This document shows positions 26,108 to 32,900 of a DNA stretch of 47,340 nt, piece after piece. The notes beneath the pieces were generated by a model. It was not told the origin of the DNA and ran no database searches. It was given only the letters and a program-made list of their open reading frames with translations. Each line of letters begins with the position of its first letter. Position 1 is the first letter of the stretch. Made by a program: the position numbers and the translations under genes. Source of the DNA: Gammaproteobacteria bacterium (lineage in GTDB: Bacteria; Pseudomonadota; Gammaproteobacteria; GRL18); contig JADGEK010000019.1 in assembly GCA_016744395.1 (NCBI GenBank), forward strand, positions 15,224 through 62,563. The letters are read 5' to 3'.

Positions 26108-26932
26108 ATGAAGAAAGAAATTATGTTGCAGACAAGAGAATTAGGACAAACAGGGATCCAGGTCAGTCCTTTAGGCTTGGGTACTGTTAAATTGGGTCGT
26201 GATCAACAAGTGAAATACCCCTGGTCTTTTAAAATTCCAGATGATCAAATAGTACTTGAATTGCTGTCATTGAGTCGAGAACTGGGTATTAATTTATTAG
26301 ATACCGCTCCAGCCTATGGAAATAGTGAAGAACGTTTGGGACAGCTTTTGAGTTATAGGCAAGATTGGGTGATTGTTTCTAAAGTGGGCGAAGCATTTGA
26401 ACATGGACAATCACACTTTGATTTTACAGCAAAGACAACGCGTAAAACCATTGAAACCAGTTTAAGAAAACTGAAAACAGATTATATTGATGTGGTTTTG
26501 GTGCATTCAGATGGTGATGATCAGCGGGTGATTGAGCAGACTGATGTGATAGAGACCTTGCAGCGCTTAAAACAAGAAGGTCATATTCGTGCTATCGGCC
26601 TATCGACAAAAACGACGCAAGGTGGTCTTTGGACGGTGGAAAATACAGATGTGATAATGGCGACAAGAAATACAACGGATCATACGGATGATCCCGTACT
26701 GGATCGGGCACTGGAACTCGATAAAGGTGTCGTCATAAAAAAAGGTCTTCAAAGTGGTCATGTGGATACAAAGGCAGGTGGTGGAGGAGTAGAAGAGGCC
26801 TTAAACTATGTCTTTTCACATCAAGCGGTCAGCTGTTTAATTGCAGGCACCATTAATCCAAAACATTTGACACAAAATGCGCAAATTGTTGAACAACTGA
26901 CACGCTTAATTCAGCCCTCAGATAATAGATAA
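26108..26932 (+). CDS. aldo/keto reductase
   Basis: NAD(P)H-dependent oxidoreductase with a TIM-barrel fold, 274 residues. The catalytic tetrad is visible as D65 and Y70 (LLDTAPAYGNSEERLG), K92 (VSKVGE) and H133 (VVLVHSDG). The C-terminal region is short, with AGTINPKHLTQNA. The start may be ATG 26108 or ATG 26123 (LQTRELGQTG); the second has a purine-rich AAGAAAG in front. It lies between the flavoprotein and waaA, with gaps of only about 10 bases. The substrate is unknown. Confidence 0.88.
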   Translation: MKKEIMLQTRELGQTGIQVSPLGLGTVKLGRDQQVKYPWSFKIPDDQIVLELLSLSRELGINLLDTAPAYGNSEERLGQLLSYRQDWVIVSKVGEAFEHGQSHFDFTAKTTRKTIETSLRKLKTDYIDVVLVHSDGDDQRVIEQTDVIETLQRLKQEGHIRAIGLSTKTTQGGLWTVENTDVIMATRNTTDHTDDPVLDRALELDKGVVIKKGLQSGHVDTKAGGGGVEEALNYVFSHQAVSCLIAGTINPKHLTQNAQIVEQLTRLIQPSDNR

Positions 26933-26941
26933 GCTCACCCT

Positions 26942-28321
26942 ATGCCACGTTTACTCTATACACTTTTATATTATGCTCTGACCCCCTTTCTCTTATTACG
27001 TTTATTGATTAAGCATCAAAAAAGCAGTGCCTATAAAGAGCAACGACAAGCATTGCGTTTAGGGGAACGATTTGGTTTTTTTAAGAAGCCTCTCTTTAAT
27101 AAAACACTTATCAATAAAACATGCTTCAATAAAACAGAGCTGACAGACTCTGATGTGATTGTTCGGGGTAAAATAAAGGCGCCTGTTTGGTTTCATACTG
27201 TTTCAGTGGGTGAATTTATTGCCGCATTACCTCTGATAAAGCGGATTATGCGAGACCATCCTCAATTTCCCATTGTGATTACCTGTACCACTACCACAGG
27301 CTCCGCGCAAATAACAAAAATATTTGCTGCAGAAATAGAATCTGGGCGGCTCTTTCATAATTATCTACCGTATGATCTGCCAGGTGCAATGGCTCGCTTT
27401 TTGAAAGCCATACAGCCTTGTCTTGGCATTATCATGGAAACAGAGATCTGGCCCAATTTACTGCACACTGCTCATCATCTGAATATTCCCGTTTGGCTAC
27501 TCAATGCAAGAATGTCAGCCAAGTCGGTAAAAGGCTATGCTCGTTTTCCTAACTTAAGCAAAGATGCCTTACAAAAGTTTTCTGGCATTGCTGCACAAAA
27601 TGAAATGGATGCAAATCGCTTAAAAGAATTAGGGGCTAATGAGTGCTCATTATATATTACAGGGAGTATTAAATTTGACCTTAAAATTGATCCCGATAGT
27701 ATTCAATTGGGGTCTGAATTAAGAAAACAGCTACACTGGAAGGCTAAAAAAGTCCTGATTGCTGCAAGTACGCACAAGGGTGAAGATGAGATTATTTTGA
27801 GTGCTTATATTTATCTGAAACAAGTGTATTCTGATTTGGCTTTGATTGTTGTTCCTCGTCATCCTGAGCGTTTTCAAGCGGTATATCAATTATTAAATGA
27901 CACCGATTTTAAAGTCTTAAAGCGTTCTCAAATGGGCAAGGAAAATCAGAAGAATACAGATATTCTTCTGGGGGATAGTATGGGGGAAATGATGTCCTTT
28001 TTTGCTTGTTCCGATATGGTTTTTATGGGAGGCACTATGGTACCCACGGGAGGGCATAATATTCTTGAACCTGCTGCGTTAGGCTTACCCATTGTTTATG
28101 GACCTCACATGTTTAATTTTACGGCAATTAATGAGTTGTTTTTACAACATCAGGCCGCACAACAAGTGTTGGACACAGAGTCTCTCATCAAGACCTTAGA
28201 TACTCTTTTAGCGGAGACTAGCGAAGCAAATCAGATGGGAGAGCGAGCAAAAAAATTAATGAAGCAAAATTCTGGTGCAATGGATAAAATGATAACGCTA
28301 CTCACACCGTATTTGAAATGA
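26942..28321 (+). CDS. waaA: Kdo transferase WaaA
   Basis: GT-B glycosyltransferase that attaches Kdo to the lipid A precursor at the inner membrane. The 459 residues begin with a membrane-associated segment (LLYTLLYYALTPFLLLRLLI). The catalytic glutamate is E91 in FHTVSVGEFIAA. Other family motifs are PYDLPGAMARFL, METEIWPNLLH, NARMSAKSVKGYARF, VPRHPERF and GGHNILEPAALGLPIVYGPH. It is longer than E. coli WaaA (425): an insertion of about 20 to 25 residues lies between GFFKKP and the catalytic strand and includes LFNKT-LINKT-CFNKT, coded by three 15-base tandem units. It is followed by the glycerophosphodiesterase gene. Confidence 0.96.
   Translation: MPRLLYTLLYYALTPFLLLRLLIKHQKSSAYKEQRQALRLGERFGFFKKPLFNKTLINKTCFNKTELTDSDVIVRGKIKAPVWFHTVSVGEFIAALPLIKRIMRDHPQFPIVITCTTTTGSAQITKIFAAEIESGRLFHNYLPYDLPGAMARFLKAIQPCLGIIMETEIWPNLLHTAHHLNIPVWLLNARMSAKSVKGYARFPNLSKDALQKFSGIAAQNEMDANRLKELGANECSLYITGSIKFDLKIDPDSIQLGSELRKQLHWKAKKVLIAASTHKGEDEIILSAYIYLKQVYSDLALIVVPRHPERFQAVYQLLNDTDFKVLKRSQMGKENQKNTDILLGDSMGEMMSFFACSDMVFMGGTMVPTGGHNILEPAALGLPIVYGPHMFNFTAINELFLQHQAAQQVLDTESLIKTLDTLLAETSEANQMGERAKKLMKQNSGAMDKMITLLTPYLK
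27092..27136. repeat. three 15-bp tandem units inside waaA
   Basis: Units at 27092-27106, 27107-27121 and 27122-27136 each end in AATAAAACA with a variable six-base head. They code the pentapeptides LFNKT, LINKT and CFNKT in frame. The array sits in the insertion ahead of the catalytic domain. Confidence 0.88.
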
Positions 28322-28340
28322 ACAGGCTAATGAGCGAAGC

Positions 28341-29060
28341 ATGACAACATGGATCAGCCATAGAGGACTCTCACATGAGCACGATGAAAACACTCAATTG
28401 GCTTTCAAGCAGGCTTGTGAAGCTGGTTTTACCTGGTTAGAGACTGATCTTCACACCACGAAAGATGATCATATTGTACTATGTCATGATCCTGAATTGA
28501 GTCATGTTTCGTCCTCAACGGGAACAATTGCAAAAATGGAGCGTAGTGAATTAGAAGTAATTCAACTTAAAAAAGGTGGGTCATTTTTATTTCTAGATGA
28601 ATTTATGCAACAATTCAGCCAACAGAATTGGGTCTTTGATATAAAACCTGCCACGGTTGTTCAGGTAATGATGGTGCTAAAGCCTATTTTACTGAGTAAT
28701 AGAGACTTATTAAATAAAATTATTTTTCTGTTTTGGAGTGCAGAGCAGCAGGCTCTTTTTTTAAAAGATTTTCCAGAAGCAGTGTGCTTTCCTCGTAAAG
28801 AAGAATGCTATCGAGCAGGGGTTACCTGCTTATTGGGTTTAGCTGTTTTAGGGCGTATCAAGAAAAAGCAAATATACTCGCTCACTCCAAGATTTCTTGG
28901 GCTGCCCCTGTTAAATCAAAGAATGATAGGGGGTTTTCATAAGCGAGGTGCTCAGGTCATTGGCTATTTACCTGAAACAGAAAAAGAAACTCAACTCTGT
29001 CTTGATGCGGGTGTTGACTATATTTTAACAAATCACTCTCCAATTAATCATTCTAAATAA
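28341..29060 (+). CDS. glycerophosphodiester phosphodiesterase
   Basis: Hydrolyses glycerophosphodiesters to glycerol-3-phosphate and alcohol, or acts on a related lipid head group. The 239 residues have the GDPD signature: H7-R8-G (WISHRG), E16-N17 (DENTQLAF), E34 and D36 (WLETDLHTT), and H49-D50 (VLCHDPELS). No signal peptide is visible, so it is likely cytoplasmic, like UgpQ. It is the last gene of the hldE-waaA unit, 19 bases after waaA. A weak nested inverted repeat (arms AGAGAT, AATGAC) follows at about 29096-29145. Confidence 0.88.
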   Translation: MTTWISHRGLSHEHDENTQLAFKQACEAGFTWLETDLHTTKDDHIVLCHDPELSHVSSSTGTIAKMERSELEVIQLKKGGSFLFLDEFMQQFSQQNWVFDIKPATVVQVMMVLKPILLSNRDLLNKIIFLFWSAEQQALFLKDFPEAVCFPRKEECYRAGVTCLLGLAVLGRIKKKQIYSLTPRFLGLPLLNQRMIGGFHKRGAQVIGYLPETEKETQLCLDAGVDYILTNHSPINHSK

Positions 29061-29304
29061 TAGCCCATCACATGTTACTTCACATCATTAAATAGAGAGA
29101 TAAAAATGACTACCTTGGGTCATTATTTGTTAAAGATCTCTTGAAATAAAATTATAAAATATGACAATTTCTAATTTATAACTTGAAAAATAGCATTGTG
29201 CTTCCTATTCTTGTAATTATTATAGTTGGTTGTTAGATGAGCGTTTTCTGATTTACTCATAAGACAAGACTGGAACTGTTGTCACTGAATAAAGGAAAAA
29301 TATC

Positions 29305-29880
29305 ATGTCAAATAATGCCATTCTTCACGATACTCGATTGCATGGAATCGCACCCCACACAGACTATGTTTTGGAAATAAATAACACAACGCCGTTAGAC
29401 AGTGCTTTTACAAAGATTAACAGCTATGCCCTATCTCAATCTGGGCCTATAACTTTGGAGATTATGTGTCATGGTTTTGAGAGTCATACAGATACTATTG
29501 GACAGCAGACCTTAGCGAATTCTTTTGGCGGGGGAGGCTTGCAACTGGGAGCTGAAAATTTCACCTTTTCAACAGTTAACAAAGCGTCAGTTCTATTTGG
29601 GTGTGTCAGTTCAATTATTGTTTATGCCTGCGGTGCGGCAAATACAAGACCAGGTTATGAAGGTTCAAATTATGATGGCCAAAGATTATTTAAACAATTA
29701 TCCGTTTTGACCACTGCGACAGTATATGCTGCAGATGTTACTCAATGGTATTTTCGTCAGCCCATTCCATTGTCCTCCTCAAATATCATCGACTTTAGAC
29801 GATTTGAGGGAAATCTCTGGCGGTTCACACCAGATGGAAATTCGAGCATTATTGAAAGTAATCAGTTAACAGCCTGGTAA
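29305..29880 (+). CDS. uncharacterised protein with caspase-like His/Cys arrangement
   Basis: I do not recognise a named family with certainty. The 191 residues have a strand ending in a histidine (ITLEIMCHGFES, H56) and, after GGGGLQLGAENFT, a second strand ending in a cysteine (SSIIVYACGAAN, C109). This spacing of HG and a later Cys at strand ends, with L-Q-L-G between, resembles the caspase-like fold and the DUF4347-type domain. No signal peptide or membrane helix is visible. It is a single gene with its own ribosome site (AAAGGA) and about 240 bases of upstream sequence. It could be an active cysteine peptidase or a pseudo-enzyme; neither is shown. Confidence 0.7.
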   Translation: MSNNAILHDTRLHGIAPHTDYVLEINNTTPLDSAFTKINSYALSQSGPITLEIMCHGFESHTDTIGQQTLANSFGGGGLQLGAENFTFSTVNKASVLFGCVSSIIVYACGAANTRPGYEGSNYDGQRLFKQLSVLTTATVYAADVTQWYFRQPIPLSSSNIIDFRRFEGNLWRFTPDGNSSIIESNQLTAW

Positions 29881-29898
29881 ATATAGGCTATTCAATTA

Positions 29899-30474
29899 TC
29901 AGGAAATATTGGCTTGTGAAATGCCTCTGCGTTTAGCAATGTCTAAACCCATTTTTTTTAACTCACTTGTGCTAATACGAGCTTTGGCATAAGGAAAAAT
30001 TTCTTCATTTTCAATACGTGCGTGCTCATGCATACTGCTTTCAAATTCTTGGGCTAATTCTTCTAGCAAAACAAAGTCATCTGACTTTTCTTCAAGCATA
30101 TTGTCCAGAGTTTCCCAAAGCGCGTCAGATTCGACGTGTTCTTTTATTAAACGATGCAGTACTGTTAATATTTGTGTGGATTCCGCTTGTTTAAATTCTG
30201 GATCAAGTGCGATGATCGCAGGGAATAGATGATTTTCTTCATCTAAATGATGCTCATGTGCCGCTACATTAAAGTATCGACGAATTTGATTTGAAGAGGC
30301 TATTATTTCATCATTCCAGCCGTCTTTTTTTAAGGCAATGCTCAGCTTATTTAAGGCAGATGAAAAATGCATTATTTTTTCATGGCAGCTTAAAAGTAAT
30401 TCTATAGGCTGTTCAAAAGTAGCACTCTGTGGAGTACCAGAGGCATTGTTAGATGGTGAACTAATTTGCAACAT
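29899..30474 (-). CDS. hemerythrin HHE-domain protein
   Basis: Predicted di-iron helical-bundle protein, 191 residues, cytoplasmic. The metal-binding histidines and acids fall in order: H31 (LSCHEKIMHF), H73 to E80 (AAHEHHLDEENHLFP), H107 and H113 (LHRLIKEHVESD), H149 to E155 (MHEHARIENEEIFPYAK). HHE proteins bind O2 or react with NO or peroxide; the precise role here is not known. It lies 52 bases downstream of the Pcm-family gene on the same strand and converges with the caspase-like gene. The ATG at 30474 has only a weak ribosome site. Confidence 0.87.
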   Translation of the reverse strand: MLQISSPSNNASGTPQSATFEQPIELLLSCHEKIMHFSSALNKLSIALKKDGWNDEIIASSNQIRRYFNVAAHEHHLDEENHLFPAIIALDPEFKQAESTQILTVLHRLIKEHVESDALWETLDNMLEEKSDDFVLLEELAQEFESSMHEHARIENEEIFPYAKARISTSELKKMGLDIAKRRGISQANIS

Positions 30475-30526
30475 AAGTGATCACTGAATTTTTCAAAAAG
30501 GTGGGTTGTTGTGAATGATTATGAAT

Positions 30527-31204
30527 CTATAATTCAAAACAAGTCACTTCCGCCATATTTTCCAACGCAGGAATTTCAGTTTCAAATAAGACTTCACAGG
30601 CAAACTGGTCGGCTGAAACTCGGGTAATTAAAGTGGCTTCCATAGCAGGGGCAGAGCCAATGACTGCAAATAAACGACCGCCCGTTTTCAGGCTTTGCTT
30701 ATAAGTCTCAGGGAGTTGTGTGACAGAACCTGTTAAAACTATCACGTCATAAGGACCTTGCTGAGCAATTGTTTGCTCAGTAGCCTCTGTGCCATCATCA
30801 ATGACAAAAGTGACATTATCAAAGTCTTCAGAACGGAGTTTTTCCTGAGCGTTCTGACTGAGCTCTGCATAGATTTCCACACTACAGACTTTTTCTGCCA
30901 GGTGAGCTAATAGAGCGCTCATATAACCACTGCCTGTACCTATTTCCAGTACATTGTCTGTTTTTTTCACCTGCACTGACTGCAATATTTTAGCTTCTAT
31001 TTTTGGAAAAAGCATGACCTGGTTATGTCCAATAGGCAGTTCAGCGTCTGAAAATGCTGACCCTTTCATATTATCAGCAACATAATTTTCTCTTGGAATC
31101 ATTTCTAGTGCATCCAAAGCCACTGGATCGATGACATTCCATGGTCTGATTTGCTGTTCAATCATATTATGGCGAGCTGTTTCAAAATTCATTTCAATCA
31201 TCAT
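30527..31204 (-). CDS. protein-L-isoaspartate O-methyltransferase family protein
   Basis: SAM-dependent methyltransferase of the Pcm family, 225 residues. It shows MNFETARHNMIEQQIRPWNV, PRENYV, the loop VLEIGTGSGYMSALLAHL with SVEIY after it, and DDGTEA. This short branch is the one that in many Proteobacteria accompanies tolC and waaA, and its repair activity is less certain than that of canonical Pcm. Three in-frame ATGs lie at 31204, 31201 and 31192; AGGGA stands just before the first. tolC is not adjacent here. Upstream is the long spacer shared with the transporter gene. Confidence 0.85.
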   Translation of the reverse strand: MMIEMNFETARHNMIEQQIRPWNVIDPVALDALEMIPRENYVADNMKGSAFSDAELPIGHNQVMLFPKIEAKILQSVQVKKTDNVLEIGTGSGYMSALLAHLAEKVCSVEIYAELSQNAQEKLRSEDFDNVTFVIDDGTEATEQTIAQQGPYDVIVLTGSVTQLPETYKQSLKTGGRLFAVIGSAPAMEATLITRVSADQFACEVLFETEIPALENMAEVTCFEL

Positions 31205-31513
31205 TATTCCCTATCTCTAATGTATCGGCCGACTGACTTAATAATAGTGTGTCGATATTTAAATTTAATAGCCAGGCAAGCCAGCAGAATACCTTTGATT
31301 ATAGAGGAATTTAAATCTGATGGGTAGACATAAGCGACTGGTTGTATTGTGCAACTCTTGAGATGCATATTGCACAAGGGATGCGGGTGTTTGTTTGTCA
31401 GCTGTAAGAACTATGGGGCTTTTGTGAGTGGCATATTTTTTGCTAAAAAATAAAAATTGTAGGATAAAAAAATATTAATAATAATTTAGCTTTTAAGTTT
31501 GAGGGAAAAATTT
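31205..31513. other. divergent spacer between pcm-family gene and tsuA-like gene
   Basis: About 310 bases without a gene. It holds an inverted repeat TTGTGCAA (31347-31354) and TTGCACAA (31370-31377) separated by 15 bases, and an A/T-rich stretch before the tsuA-like ribosome site GAGGGA (31501-31506). No clear sigma-70 pair could be placed. Confidence 0.6.
31347..31377. promoter_or_regulatory. 8-bp inverted repeat, possible operator
   Basis: Perfect arms TTGTGCAA and TTGCACAA with a 15-base spacer, so the half-sites are 23 bases apart centre to centre, about two helical turns. Each half is itself nearly palindromic (TTGTGCAA/TTGCACAA). This could bind a dimer of dimers or form a long-loop hairpin. 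It is about 140 bases upstream of the transporter start. Confidence 0.45.
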
Positions 31514-32779
31514 ATGCTATTTGAATCGTTCACGGCCGCACAGTCAACATTGCTCTGGTCTGTATTTGGTGTGGCTTTTATTATGGGTGCTATCGTTAAC
31601 AAAACCAACTTTTGTACCATGGGAGCCGTTTCAGACATGGTAAATATGGGAGATTATAGCCGTTTTCGGGCCTGGCTTTTAGCAATTGTCGTCGCAATTG
31701 TTGGTATGTTGATTTTAGAGGCCGCTGGAGTTGCTGATCCTGATGGTAGTTTCCCTCCTTATCGTGCTAACCAACTCATTTGGGCTGAAAATTTACTGGG
31801 TGGTTTTTTATTTGGTATTGGCATGACTCTGGCGAGTGGTTGTGGTAATAAAACACTGATTCGTATTGGTGGTGGTAATCTTAAGTCGATAGTTGTCTTT
31901 CTGATTGTTGGAGTTATTGCATACTTTATGACAACACCTTTCCCTGGTAGTGACCAAACACTTTTTTCCATTTTGTTTTATGACTGGATTCGACCTTTGG
32001 CCATTAGTCTGGATACCAAGCAGGACCTCGGATCAATGATCAGTAGTGAAAATTCAATGACCATGAGATTAATTGCTGGTGGTGTGATTTCATTGCTTTT
32101 ATTGGTTTATATTGTCAAAAGTAAAGGCTTCAGAATGAATCCAGAGCATTGGTTTGCTGGCATTGCAGTCGGCCTGGCTGTTTTGGCAGGCTGGTATTTA
32201 AGCAGTTCCATGATGGTTGATATTCCAGATGAAGGTGAGCAGTACTCTCTGGTCGAATACTATGAAAACTGGGATATGATCAGTGATTCTGAAGAAGGTA
32301 AACCCGCACAGGGCTCAACACTTTCGCCCCAGTCTTTTACCTTTGTCAATCCCATGGGGCAGACCGTAGGCTATGCCAGCTCAGGCTTACAATCTTCGTT
32401 ACTCACCTTTGGTATTATTTCTGTGTTTGGTGTGATTCTAGGCTCACTGGCCTGGGCGTTGATTAGTCGGAGTTTTAGAATTGAATGGTTTTTTAATATC
32501 AAAGATTTTGTTAATCATGTCATTGGTGCGATTTTAATGGGCTTTGGTGGTGTTTTGGCAATGGGTTGTACCATAGGTCAAGGTATAACTGGATTATCAA
32601 CTCTAGCTGTAGGTTCAATCATAGCCTTTGTTGCCATTATTTTTGGCAGTGCATTGACGATGAAGATTCAGTACTATCAAATGCTTTATGAAGATGCTTC
32701 TTTCTTTGCAGCGCTGACAACTGCGTTAGTGGAACTGAGGCTGTTACCTAAGGGAATGAGGAAGCTGGAAGCACTTTAA
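31514..32779 (+). CDS. YeeE/YedE-family sulfur transporter, TsuA-like
   Basis: Polytopic inner-membrane protein, 421 residues, predicted to import thiosulfate or a related sulfur species. It contains exactly three cysteines, each in the family's conserved loops: C34 (NKTNFCTMGAVSD), C110 (ASGCGNKTL) and C352 (AMGCTIGQGITG). These match the cysteines that relay thiosulfate in TsuA. Two homologous halves of hydrophobic helices surround a hydrophilic loop at about 235-285. The start is the ATG at 31514, seven bases after GAGGGA; a TTG at 31499 overlaps that site and is rejected. No TusA/SirA partner gene is adjacent. Confidence 0.87.
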   Translation: MLFESFTAAQSTLLWSVFGVAFIMGAIVNKTNFCTMGAVSDMVNMGDYSRFRAWLLAIVVAIVGMLILEAAGVADPDGSFPPYRANQLIWAENLLGGFLFGIGMTLASGCGNKTLIRIGGGNLKSIVVFLIVGVIAYFMTTPFPGSDQTLFSILFYDWIRPLAISLDTKQDLGSMISSENSMTMRLIAGGVISLLLLVYIVKSKGFRMNPEHWFAGIAVGLAVLAGWYLSSSMMVDIPDEGEQYSLVEYYENWDMISDSEEGKPAQGSTLSPQSFTFVNPMGQTVGYASSGLQSSLLTFGIISVFGVILGSLAWALISRSFRIEWFFNIKDFVNHVIGAILMGFGGVLAMGCTIGQGITGLSTLAVGSIIAFVAIIFGSALTMKIQYYQMLYEDASFFAALTTALVELRLLPKGMRKLEAL

Positions 32780-32848
32780 TAGAGATGATGTTGAACTTAA
32801 TATCAAAAGATTGTGCGGTTGTTCGGATAAGGTGCTTGTGAAGACGAT

Positions 32849-32897
32849 TGTACAGAGGGCTGGTTGACCTATTTTGGGTTAACCAGCCCTCTGTGCA
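32849..32897. terminator. long hairpin between convergent tsuA-like and glucan synthase genes
   Basis: Arms CAGAGGGCTGGTTGACC (32853-32869) and GGTTAACCAGCCCTCTG (32877-32893) pair over 17 positions with one G-T wobble, and pairing continues outward to about 32849/32897. The loop is TATTTTG. It ends three bases before the stop of the convergent gene and probably terminates both units, though no long T-run follows. Confidence 0.8.
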
Positions 32898-32900
32898 GTC

